Part shown: piece after piece, positions 47,297 through 56,697 of the stretch | Layout: each line of letters starts with the position of its first letter | Position numbering within the stretch: position 1 is the first letter of the stretch | Assembly: GCA_019828565.1 (NCBI GenBank) | Contig: JAHDYR010000013.1 | Span: 248,001-312,000, forward strand | Source of the DNA: Carpediemonas membranifera | Taxonomy: Eukaryota; Fornicata | Length of the DNA stretch: 64,000 nucleotides | Direction: 5' to 3' | The notes under the pieces: generated by a model | Database searches by the model: none | Seen by the model: the letters and a program-made list of their open reading frames with translations, nothing else | Told to the model about the DNA's origin: nothing | Position numbers and translations under genes: made by a program

Positions 47297-47558
47297 CCGA
47301 GATTGATGGGAAACATGCTCTGACCTCCAGGCTCTCCAGTGTCACGGGGGGCTGTGCGTCGCCCATCTTCTCGGAACTACCGGGGAATGGGGTTTTAACC
47401 CCTTGGTAAAATTGGTCTGAACTGGACCGTAGATTTGATTCGAATATTTGGTCAATATTCGATCTCTCTCGAATATTTGTACCAGATGGCCGGTAGTCCA
47501 TCTGGGCCTGTACCACGCCCCGAGGCGTACTTACGCATCGCGTCTACGACGGTATGCC

Positions 47559-47629
47559 TGCTCTGTAGTGTAGCGGTAGCATAAGAGGCTCATAACCTCT
47601 AGGCCTAGGATCGAAACCTAGCGGAGCAA
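47559..47629 (+). tRNA. trnM-CAT: tRNA-Met (CAT), probably the initiator
   Basis: Acceptor TGCTCTG/CGGAGCA pairs over 7 bp (one G-T). Anticodon stem AGAGG/CCTCT encloses loop CTCATAA with anticodon CAT. T-stem CTAGG/CCTAG encloses loop ATCGAAA. A54 and A60 in the T-loop (AUCGAAA instead of UUCNAAN) are a hallmark of eukaryotic initiator tRNA-Met; the CTCATAA loop also equals that of the yeast initiator. The first pair is T1-A72 rather than the usual A1-U72. A T5 terminator follows at once. Confidence 0.88.
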
Positions 47630-47630
47630 C

Positions 47631-47635
47631 TTTTT
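47631..47635 (+). terminator. RNA polymerase III terminator of tRNA-Met
   Basis: TTTTT two bases after the discriminator base. Confidence 0.8.
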
Positions 47636-47672
47636 ACGATGGTAATCGATGGGTAAGTCAACTGGCAATAGT

Positions 47673-47754
47673 TGCTGCCAGTGGGGTTCGAACCCACGCC
47701 CATTACTGGAAAGGGACTTGAATCCTCCGTCTTAGACCACTCGACCATAGCAGC
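47673..47754 (-). tRNA. trnL-CAA: tRNA-Leu (CAA)
   Basis: Minus strand: acceptor GCTGCTA/TGGCAGC (7 bp, one T-G), D-arm GGTCGAGTGGTCTAAGAC typical of Leu, loop TTCAAGT with anticodon CAA, a class II variable arm with CCA/TGG stem, T-arm GTGGG-TTCGAAC-CCCAC and A73 as in Leu. The anticodon stem has one A-C mismatch. No T4 run follows on its strand within 40 bp. It converges on the tRNA-Met gene, 43 bp between 3' ends. Confidence 0.82.
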
Positions 47755-47880
47755 GTTTGGCAAGGCCTTTGCTTTCTCTGTATTCTCTGTGGCCCTGGTT
47801 CTCTGCTTGGATCGGCTCTGGGTGCCTCTCTGGTGCTCGTATTCTTGGCTCTACTCTTGTGGTCGGCATCGACTCCTTAC

Positions 47881-47922
47881 TACCGGGATACGCGGGGCTT
47901 ACCCCTCGCTGATCCCAGGAGT
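47881..47922 (-). repeat. LINE 3' UTR motif, copy 2
   Basis: Plus-strand TACCGGGATACGCGGGGCTT...GATCCCAGGAGT; copy at 48051-48091 with few differences. Complementary GGGAT/ATCCC ends allow a hairpin. Likely the RT recognition structure. Confidence 0.7.
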
Positions 47923-48050
47923 GGGGCGTCTCTGTTGCACTGCGGAGTGGGTCTCTGCTTACCCCCTGGGGGTCTAGGGCCTGTTCTTGGGCTCACCCCT
48001 TCTCTTACTCTCTTGCTTGCTCTGCTTATACTGCTGGCACTGCCCCCTTC

Positions 48051-48091
48051 TACCGGGATACGCGAGGCTTTCCCTCATTGATCCCAGGAGT
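48051..48091 (-). repeat. LINE 3' UTR motif, copy 1
   Basis: Plus-strand TACCGGGATACGCGAGGCTT...GATCCCAGGAG, directly repeated 170 bp away at 47881. The differences keep the potential pairing of the two ends. Confidence 0.7.
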
Positions 48092-48135
48092 TTGGTGTGG
48101 CGCCTTAGGTCTGCTTGTGTTCTCTGTGTCTCTGC

Positions 48136-51100
48136 TCACTCTACTTTGTAGCTGTCGTACACTTCTGCTAGCGCTTTGAGGCCTGTTTGAAGGCCCTCCC
48201 ATATCTCTTCTCTCCCCTTCATTACCAGACTCTGTAGTTCCAGGATTGGTCTCTCGTTGTACCATTTCCCCTCTGTTCCGCGTCTGATGTCAAGGTCTCT
48301 GGTCTTATCCCTCGCTTCTTTCCAGATCTTGGCCCAGCCTTCCCCCTGTCTACCATGGGGCATTCGCATATTATGTGCGATGCTGACCCTATCCTCTGTT
48401 CCTCTGCCCAGTCTCTGATGAGTCTCTGTTCTCTGATCTGGTCTGGTTTCTCCAAGAGGATCTTCCACAGTAGGTCAATCTCAGTCTCTCTTGAGCACAG
48501 AGGGCACCTTCTCTGGACCTCCTCCTTCAGTTCGTCATCCATCGCGATGTTGGCTACTGCTCTGCTCGGTCCCTCTCCTTTCTCTGCTGAGGATGGGGCT
48601 GGGCTGACATTTGCTATCACTGATACGATCCTCTTCCACTCTGCTCTGGTTTGCCCCTTCTGCGGTTTCCTGTTGATCATTGGTTTTCCCAGGAAGCACT
48701 TTCCTACTCTCCGGTCTCCTGCAATCGCTATCAACCCCTTGGCTGACTTACTTTTGCACCTCTTCATCCAGTTTCTGGTGATCTCCTCTTTACCGTACTC
48801 GAGTAGCGCTATCTTGGTCGCCTCTCTTCTGGTGTCGCTGAGGATTCTCTGCGCTCTGTCTCTTGCAATCCACATGATGGTACCTCGTCTCCACTCTCTG
48901 TCTCTCACTGGTATGCTCTGGTCTCTGCTGTTCACTGTCCTTTTCACTGCAAGCATCTCCATGTGGGCTTGGAGGTCGACCCAACCGTTCATCAGCCTCA
49001 TGGCGGCTCCCCCTCCGGGTCCAGTGCCTGCCATGATACCTTGCCAGTCATTCCAGATCTTCCTGGCCCCTGTCTCGTTTCCCCACACTTCAATTCCAAA
49101 AGTGATCCTCGGCCAAATGTAGATTTCTAGGAGGAGTCTGCTGGCTGTCGCTGGCATGTCTGCTCTAGTCCACCCCGCCCATCTCACTAGGTTCTGGTAC
49201 CTCTTGCTCTGTTCTTTCTTCTTCCCGATACATGCTCTGAGGGGGTCACTGCCACTGGCTAACCATAGTCCAAGGTACCTCGCCTCTTCCGCTGGTAGTA
49301 GCGTGACGCCGCCTATTCTGACCGTGGCTGCTCTGTCGACACTGATCATGACGTTCTTCTGCTCGTTGACGCCCATTTCGTGTTCTCTGATGATCGCTAT
49401 GACCAGGTTTGCTATGATCTGGCTCTGTACCGGTGTGTCTCCCGTGACTGCAGTGTCATCCACAAACATGGTTAGCACTGCCGGGAGTGGGTCTCTGGTA
49501 CTTGTTGTTTCCACTGGTGGTTCTCTGATATCATAGGGCTCGCTCATGTGCTTTTTCCTGACCAGGTGGGGCCAGTTTGCCATGAAGAGAACAAACAGGG
49601 TCGGGGCTAGTACGCACCCTTGCTTCACCCCCTGTTTGTCCTTTCCCATGACTTAGCCCCTTTCACTGATATCCATGTCTCTTGTAGTGTGCTCTGGATT
49701 GCTCTGATAAGGTGGGCCTCCACTCCCATTCCCTGGAGTTTGTCCATCAGGGTGTCTCTTGGCACTGTGTCGTATGCCTTCTCTATGTCTAGGAACACTG
49801 AGGTCGTCTCCCCCCTTCCTGGTGCCTCTGCACTATATACTGGATCTGCTGCACTACGTCCCTTTCAGGTTGGAATCCTGCCTGTTCTCTGGGTATGAAC
49901 CTTTTGGTGGCCTTCTCCAGTCTCTTCTTTAACAGCCGACCGTATACTCTGTACAGCAACGGGGTGAGCGAGATGGGTCTATACGACTCTGGCTTAACTC
50001 TGAGTTTTCCGGTCTTGTGGATAGCTGACACTGTTGCGTATTTCCACGTCTCTGGGATCTTCCCTTCTCTATATACCCTGTTCATAAATCTGGTAAGCTC
50101 CTTGAGTCCTCGCTCATTGAGTTCTCTTAGCATGGTCCCTGTTGTGTTCTCTGGGCCCGGGGCTGTGTCTCTCTTAATCTTACTGATGGCTGCTTTCACT
50201 TCCTCCTTGGAGAATTCGTCCCCTCCTATGCCAGGCCACTCCTTCCACTCTGGTTCTCTGCCTCTACTTACCTTCGCGTACTGCTTAAGCAGGATTTCAC
50301 TGATCGTGGCCTTGTCCGTGGTGATCATTCCGTCCTTGAGCAGGCTGCCAGGCATCCCTTTGTACTGGTTGTCGCACCACCATCTTCTGACTGCAGCCTC
50401 TACCATTGATCTCGATGCTTTGTATCCCTCTCTTGTGCTCTTGCTGAGGTCGGCTATCCACTCTTCTCTGCGTTTGTCCCAGTACTTCTTCAGTTCGCTG
50501 TTCATTAGTCTCGTCCTCACCTTGTTGCCTGCTTCTGACCATTCTGTTTCATGGAGGTCGGCCCATGCGCTGTCTTGTACTATCTGCTCTCGTGGTTTGG
50601 CTCTCTTCTCCCCGGCTGGTTCCCCCAGGCAGGCTCTGATTGTCTCCCTCCCACTGATCTATCGATCCGTTTCTGTCTAGCTCCTTGATTGTTGTGTGGC
50701 CCTCCCTCTCTTTCATATTCCATGTGTGCACTCCTGGCATTTCCAGGCCACTGTCATCGTCTCTGTTGGCTCTGTATCGGGGTTCTTCCCAGGCAAGCTT
50801 GACCCCTTCGTGGGCCGACCCCCATACTCCCAGCACTGTCGAGCTGACCACTTGAATCTCTGCTTTCCTGATTCCCTCTGAGACCATTGCGAAGTCCGGT
50901 GTGGTGTTGCCACTGGATAATGTGCCCCTCTCTGGTATGATTGCTCTGAGTTTGTGTTTGTCCATAACATCCTTCCACCTGGTGGTTCCGTGTGCCGGCC
51001 CTGGGGCCATGTTCCAGTCCCCAATGATGATTGCTTCCATGTCCCCTTTCATGTCCAGTATCTCTTGGATGTTGTCTCTGAACTGATCTTTCACTGTCTT

Positions 51101-51576
51101 CCCTTTATCTGAAGTGGGTGCATACACTGTGATTACCATGATGTCTCTGCTCGTCCTCATAATACTCGCCTGCACTCTTCCTGACAGGCTGTCAGTGATG
51201 CCGACATCCCATGTTGCTCTGGCATGCGGGCTTACGATTGTGCCGATGCCTTCTCTGGTCCCGTGCCACTTGGGTGTAGGGGGTCGTCACCTGTGATTCC
51301 CAGTTGTCTGTTCACGCGATGCTGGCACCTGGTCTCTCTTTTCCGCTTTTCGTTCGTTGTTGCTAGTGTTTCCTCTGTTTCTCTGCCTGCTAAAGCGTAC
51401 TGGAAGTCTATGAAGCTGTGGACTCTTGTGTTTGCTGTTCTCCATGTCTCTTGTATACAAACCGCTTCAATGTCTCTGAGTTTGGTTTGAATTGCTGTTG
51501 CTATTGATGCCGTGAAGTCCTTTCCTCGTCCTATGTGCCCCTGAGTGTTCAGGCTTAAGATCTTGAACGTTTCCAT
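48136..51576 (-). CDS. LINE ORF2: AP endonuclease and reverse transcriptase (apparent homopolymer frame breaks)
   Basis: From ATG 51576: ILSLNTQGH and CIQETWR (endonuclease motifs), then REGIGTIVSPHARATWDVGI, VYAPTSD, IIIGDWNMAPG (catalytic Asp-x-Asn). RT follows: AISKIKRDTAPGPEN, YRPISLTPLLYRVYGRLL, EQAGFQPERDVVQQI, SVFLDIEKAYDTVPRDTLMD, GVKQGCVLAPTLFVLFMANW and the catalytic FVDDTAV. The C-terminus carries CPLCSRETEIDLL with H and C in SASHIICECP, the zinc motif of many LINEs. Five frame changes each correspond to one base gained or lost in a G/C run: near 51287, 50628, 49815, 49603 and 48345. Corrected, the frame would be continuous for about 1,145 codons. The order EN-RT-CCHC is the jockey/CR1-like plan. 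Confidence 0.85.
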
Positions 51577-51909
51577 GTTGTACTATGCTCTGATCCTTAT
51601 CCTGCGAATTCTGAGAATTTCTGCAGGGGCTAAGGGTTCACTGTGTCTCTGTCCCGTCAAGGGGCCTCGATGCCGGTCTTGGTAACCCTTGGCGGGCCAG
51701 CCTCCGTGCTTCTTGGTGACCGATTCGCCCTCGGGCATGGATACTTAGGAGGGGGCGCAGTGGCGTGACCCCCCCTTTGGCTGCCGCCTGCAACCTACTG
51801 GCAGTGCCCGTGGGCTAATGCCAGGCCCTGGGTGGGAGCCAGGGTTATATAAAGAAAGAAAGTCTGATACACTAGTTTCTGAAAGAATACTGCTTTATCT
51901 CTGATCCAC
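51577..51909 (-). other. Inter-ORF region of the LINE with (CTTT)3 run
   Basis: 333 bp, GC-rich and nearly free of the TCTCTG hexamer. AAAGAAAGAAAG at 51851-51862 (CTTT on the sense strand), followed by a TATATAACCC stretch, resembles the 3' tail of the second LINE at 53798-53820. It could separate two elements, or hold a promoter or reinitiation region for ORF2. Confidence 0.5.
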
Positions 51910-53797
51910 TTACTCCTCCGAGACCTCACTTTCACTGGCATCATCATACGGTTCAGGGTCGCGGGCCTGACCACCTTGCATGTTGGCCATGAAGGACATG
52001 AACTGTGTCATCATCTCCATGGGGTCCATCTGTCTGGTGGTCCTGGTTCTCCTGCTCTTGTTCCTGCGACGGGGCACTACCGCGGCGTCTCTGTTCTTGA
52101 CCATCTCAATCGGTGGTCTGACAAGGGGGTCGGGTTCAGTGCCTGCCAGGTCTGCGGGTCTCTGCCGGGCGGCCTTGAGGGCTGAGATTTCTCGCTGTGC
52201 CTCTGCCAGTTGAAGTAGGAGCCTCTGTTTCTCGGCGTCCTGCTGGTCCGGTAGTCTGCTTCTTACCGTCCCAGCGGTGTCGTCACTGTGTCTGCTCCTC
52301 TTTCCTGACTCGGATAGGTCGTCTCTGCCTTGGCTGCCTCGCTTGCCGGCTGCTGAGGAGTGGTTGCCTCTGCGGTTGTCTCTGGCTGTTCCAAGATGTT
52401 CTCTAAACCACTCGTTTCTCTCCCGCTGGCGCCTCTCTGCCTCTTCGAAGTCGGGTCTGATCCGGAGACCGTCCTGTTCTGCTCTGTTGGCCCTGGCTTC
52501 CAGACGTTCGAGCTCCGTGTCGCGTTCATAGATTTCAGGACGTCTGATTTCTCTGTCGATGAGGCGCCCAGCCTCTCTGTCGTCAGGGTGTCTGATGTCT
52601 CTTTCGGTGGGTTGGTCAGCTTCTCTGGCGATGGGGCGTCTGACCTCATAGTCAGCCGGACGTCTGGCCTCTCTGTCGGCCAGGTGTATGGCTTCTCTGT
52701 GGGTGGGATGTCCGATCTCTCTGCCAGTAGGGCGCCTGACTTCCTGGTCGACCGACCGTCTGGCCTCTCTGTCAACTTGGTGACCCACCTCTCTGTCGTG
52801 GTGTCTCTCATCTCTGATGTCCGGGCGTCTGATCTCTCTGTGGTCACGGCGCTCGTCCTCGCGGCGTCTGTCCACCCGGGTTGCAGGGTCCAGGATGTCT
52901 CTGAAGTTCCTGCCTACCACTTGGTGCTCGACTTCGCCGACTGCCGTCTGGAGGTGAGTGTCTCTGTACGTGACCCTGAAGGGCATCTCGTCCTTGCCGT
53001 CCACGTCGGGTTTGTATCCGCTGGGTGGGATGCCCCCCATTCTGACTCTGGCCTCTTCCGGGATCACTGTGGTGACCATGCGTCGGCCTTCCCAGCGCAT
53101 GCGCTTCAGGATAGACCCCGCGTCTCTGGTTCTGATCAGTCCCCAGTCTCTGGGGATGAATGCGACTCTGATGGAGGCTCTGGCGTTCGGGGGGGCTTTG
53201 ACATTGGCTATGCGCCCTTCAAACTCTCTGAGTGCCTCTGCTAGCTCTTCGCATCCCCAGGTCTCTTGCCGGGCGATGCGCTCTCTGCTGGGCCACCAGT
53301 TGACGAGCTGTGACAGTGTGACCATGTTCTCTTCGTTGTGCGCTCCAAGGCCGGCTCGGCCCTGGACCGCTCTGAGTTGCTCTGGGTTGTCTAGCTCCTC
53401 TTCCAGTGTCCAGATAGGGTTCCTAGTGACTCTGTTGTCTCTGTCAGTGAAGGCGTCAGGGGATAGGAGCAGGCCCTTCATCCCCATCGCTACCTCTGCA
53501 AATCCGAAGCCAATGCCGAACCTGTGTTCTCTGTCTGGCACTACGAGGAACCTGTTGCCTTGGTGCCCGTCTCTGATCTCTCTGAACGCTGGGTGGGGGC
53601 CAAACTCCTGGAACGCTGTGTGCCTCGGCTGGAACCCCAGCCCTGCTACGATGTCACTGCTTTCTCTGGCTGCTCTGACCTCTTCCTCAATGGCTGGCTG
53701 CAGCAGTCTGAGGGCGTCCTCTAACTCACCGATGCCGTTGGTGCCTCTGAATAGTGCTAGAACTCTGATTGCGAACAGTGTGCTGTCCGCCAGTGCG
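51910..53797 (-). CDS. C-terminal half of LINE ORF1: repeat-rich, RNA-binding-like
   Basis: About 629 codons continuous with the MAEL-like half once the inserted LINE fragment is removed; the frame runs through the target duplication without a stop. A globular part (GFGFAEVAMGMKGLLLSPDA, LVNWWPSRERIARQETWGCE) is followed by a tandem repeat of about 11 residues (DREARRP and variants, roughly a dozen copies, 52520-52860) that is strongly charged, then a coiled coil (KQRLLLQLAEAQREISALKA) and a basic patch RRRNKSRRTRTTR with a Met-rich, acidic tail. This is typical of the basic, coiled-coil ORF1 proteins of LINEs that bind their RNA. The first in-frame initiator-like codon after the insert is GTG, another sign that it is not a separate gene. 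Confidence 0.75.
52520..52860 (-). repeat. Degenerate ~33-bp tandem repeat coding DREARRP-type units
   Basis: On the minus strand units code for (x)DREARRP(x) variants such as DREVGHQV, DQEVRRPTG, DREAGRLI. About a dozen copies. On the plus strand each unit carries TCTCTGTCG or a near variant. Confidence 0.8.
53786..53797. repeat. 12-bp target-site duplication (left copy)
   Basis: TCCGCCAGTGCG on the plus strand, identical to 54797-54808; the two copies bracket the inserted LINE fragment. Confidence 0.9.
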
Positions 53798-54796
53798 AAA
53801 GAAAGAAAGAAAGAAAATTTATGGTGCCTGGTATCGGGCCCCGGTTACTTAGGCTGATCTCCCTTATTACTGGAGCCGAGTTCCCCGGGGCGCTGCCTCC
53901 TCCCTGCGATTGAACTTGTCAGCTGCGTCCAACGAGCGATTCGGTGCTACTGCTTCCGCTCACTCCCGATTTCACTTCCCCCCATAGGCCTTCGCCATCT
54001 CCGTGCGCTGAGCGCTTTCCTGTCTCCCTGTAAACCCGGCAGCTTCCAGGGAGCCTGGGGGTCTGTCCTCGGTGCTTCCACAGGCAGGTTTGTCCTGCAA
54101 GACCTTCTCTATAGCACTCCCTGATTCCCTGCAGTCCCTACGGGGTCGTTCAAGCATGGCACCCTCTCCTCTTTCCAGATTCCCTGTTCAGTGCCCCCAC
54201 GACCCTGTTAAGTGGCCTACCCGTGGGCGGGGAAAGCAACTAAGTCCCTCTCATCTACCCCTGTTAGGCGGCGTGGGCTAGGGCTAACACAGACTCTAGA
54301 TCTGCAAGGCCTAGTACCCCTTATGATAGTTCTCTTGTGCTACACTTCCCAGCGTCCCTCTATCGTTCACAAGGGCGGCGGGGACGTCATGTCCCCCGTA
54401 TCCCATGCTCAGTCCCTGCAGTTTCCTTAGGTTCACCGCGAGTGGTGCAACCATCCAATTGATGGATTTCCTCTGTCCCTGGCCCTGCCCTCTCCCTGGG
54501 AAACATGGGGGTCTCCCCTTGATCCCAGAGTCTATGCTTCCCTGCCCCCTTTCTGGATGTGGTGTTCCTTATCTATCCATCTATTCTATAGCTATCATAG
54601 ACCTTTGCCAGGGCTCTCAGCCCAGCTCGCAGTCCTTCCCATATCTCTTCCGACCCTGTTAACACTAGTTGTTGCACCTCTAAGATTGGCCTCTTCTCAT
54701 ACCACCTCCCATTCGGGCCTCTTCTGACTTGCAATTCCCTGGTCCTCTCCTTAGCTGTCTTCCATATCTTTTCCCAGTCATCTCCTCTTTCAACTT
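53798..54796 (-). mobile_element. 5'-truncated copy of a second LINE (LINE-2) inserted in ORF1
   Basis: 999 bp between perfect 12-bp duplications. The right end (54796-54573) codes for the last ~70 residues of a LINE ORF2: GDDWEKIWKTAKERTRELQV, WYEKRPILEVQQLV and EEIWEGLRAGLRALAKVYDS, homologous to the end of LINE-1 ORF2 (AKIWKEARDKTRDL, EEIWEGLQTGLKALAEVYDS). A ~750-bp 3' UTR follows and ends in AAATTTT(CTTT)4C at 53798-53820. Truncation at the 5' end, a simple-repeat tail and a target duplication are the marks of target-primed reverse transcription. Where LINE-1 has the hexamer TCTCTG, this copy has TCCCTG. Confidence 0.88.
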
Positions 54797-54808
54797 TCCG
54801 CCAGTGCG
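54797..54808. repeat. 12-bp target-site duplication (right copy)
   Basis: TCCGCCAGTGCG, identical to 53786-53797. Confidence 0.9.
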
Positions 54809-56697
54809 CAGTGATAGCACCCCGCCGTGTGGCTGTGGTAGGGGCATACTCTCTTGGGTGCTTCCCGTGACTGCCACCGGCTGGTCCACAGGTCTAGCCA
54901 CTCCATGCTCTGCGCGTTGTTGTAATTGACTCTGAATCTCTGTTCGAGGTCGGGTCTAGCCCTGACCAGCAGCGTTGGCAGCTCGTTTTCGTCCACTAGT
55001 CTCTGTGCGAAGTAGTCTCTGCTCTCTGCGGCTAAGCCGTTCGCTGCGTCTGTGAGGAGGAACATCTCCATGTGCTTTCCCTTGGCGAACAGGTGGACTC
55101 TGCAGCCTTCTCTTCTCTCATACGCTTTGAGCTCCGTCGCTAGACGGTCGCCCCACGCCTGGAAGGTGTGGACGTGCTGCTCTAGGTCTCTGGGGGGTCT
55201 TCCTGTCGCTATGTCCACGAAGGTCGCTGGTGGTAGGCCTGTGACAGCCCATGATGTGTGCCTTGACTGCTCGACTCTGTTGAGCGGCATGTCCTGGTAG
55301 AACATACCGTGGCCGTGGCCGACCACTTCACTGCTATCCACATCTATCATGACAATGCCTCCTTCGACCGGGATCGCTGGTGTGCCTTGTCTTGAGCTGC
55401 CCGTGTAGCTGCACTCAAAGTCAATGGCTGCTAGGACAAGTCTCTGGTTCGGCTGGGTCTCTGATAAGGGCAGGCTGCTGGTCTCGTGCTGGCTCCTCCC
55501 TTCGCCTGCCATCCTTCTGGCCTCCTGCTGATCTCTGATATGCTCTTGGACGATGTCTTCCAGGCTAATCCTCGGCGGCACCTCCTTGTCTCTGTTCACA
55601 CTGTCTATAGGAAGCTGAGTGCGCTTGCCTGATGCCTCGCCCCCCAGCACCTGCCGCTTGGGGGTTCTTGTGGTTCTCTTGTTGGCACTGACTCTGTTTA
55701 TCCTCTGAGACGCTGGGGTTGCCGGGGCTTGGCTACCACAGATACTGTCCGGCCTCGTCATCTCTACGTCGCTGTCGATGTCCGTGCTAGCAGACCTGTC
55801 CTCCTGGGAGGCATGTTCGGCTCTCTTGTCACGGCTGATCTCTGCTCCGATGATTTCGGCTCTGACTACTGCAAACTGCGGCTTGCCACTGAGCGGCGTC
55901 TCTTCCCCTCGCTTCCGGATACCGCTACGGCCGCTGGTGTCTACTCCTGAGCTATTCCATGCCGCTTGCCACACCACTGGTGCCTCTGGTGCCTGCAGTC
56001 TCAGGATGTCTCTTGCCTCTTCCATGTACCTGGTGATGGGCCATGCCTCCGTGTCTTCCAGGTCCAGTAGAACTCTGAAGGTGCCATCCTCTTGCTCTAT
56101 GGCTACTCTGGTGATGGGTCCTCTGTTGGACGGGTCCCACACTTGCTCGCCGCTGAGGCACTCGGGGGCTTCATCCTCTGCTGTCCCTGTGATGACCGAG
56201 TACATGCCAGTCTCTCTGTTTTCGACGCTGTCTCTGACGTTGTCCCACTGAATGGGGTTCTGGCCTCTGGGTTGCAGGACTGCTTGTTCGATGGACTGCT
56301 CCTTGGGCCATCTGGCCATGTCCTTGTGCCCTGGTCTCACTGATGTGGGCTCGTTAGAGCTGGCGATGCGCTGAATCTCTGCTTCTCTGGGGTCTAGGGC
56401 CTCTGCTACCATGATGAAGAGGTCGCGAAGCCCGTGGATGCCGTTCGGATGTCTGAGGATGGTGTCCCTGTTGTCGGTCACTCCTGAGGCTGTGAGGATC
56501 CTTCTGACGTTGGTTAGTACTTCCTTGCGGGCTGTGGAGCTTGCGCCGAAGGACTTTTCGGAAAAGTCGTCACTTCTGCGCAGTAGTAAGGTCCGGGCGT
56601 TTCCTTCCTTGATCAGGTAGCTGTCTAGTAGTTCTCTGATGGTACTCCACTGTTTTTGCGTAGATTCTCTGGTTTTCTCTGATATTTCTACCTGCAT
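54797..56697 (-). CDS. N-terminal half of LINE ORF1 with Maelstrom (MAEL/DnaQ-H-like) domain
   Basis: ATG 56697; the frame ends five codons into the inserted LINE-2 sequence. Residues 1-110 are helical, 110-260 globular, 260-420 low-complexity and charged. Residues about 420-635 fit a Maelstrom domain: LAAIDFECSYTG (D426, E428), QSRHTSWAVTGLPP (H480), VHLFAKGKHMEMFLL and a final CPYHSHTAGCYHCAL (C618, H621, H629, C630). The literature describes MAEL domains by the set Glu-His-His-Cys-His-Cys on an RNase H fold related to DnaQ-H 3'-5' exonucleases, with some protist members retaining exonuclease Asp/Glu residues; D-x-E is kept here. In animals MAEL acts in the piRNA pathway that silences transposons. 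Its place inside a transposon ORF is unusual. The domain call rests on motif order and spacing only. Confidence 0.7.

Larger units (their letters stand above)
43706..47540 (-). mobile_element. DIRS-like (tyrosine-recombinase) retrotransposon B
   Basis: Order on the minus strand: leader (about 47540-47198), ORF1 gag-like, ORF2 RT-RNase H overlapping ORF1, ORF3 tyrosine recombinase. This is the DIRS/Ngaro plan: no integrase, no protease. Frame breaks in ORF2 and ORF3 are single-base changes in homopolymers. The left end is not defined; the right end lies within about 20 bp of a tRNA-Met gene. Confidence 0.8.

Noticed and set aside
52520-52860. Tandem ~33-bp repeats resembling a CRISPR array
   Set aside because: No spacers; units are contiguous, degenerate and coding within an ORF of a eukaryotic element.
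51910-53541. The repeat-rich ORF as an independent gene
   Set aside because: Its frame continues upstream through the target duplication into the MAEL-like ORF; it begins with GTG only because the insertion cut it.
52360-53857. Plus-strand ORFs of ~290-300 codons opposite LINE ORF1
   Set aside because: Ser/Leu-rich antisense of the tandem-repeat coding region.
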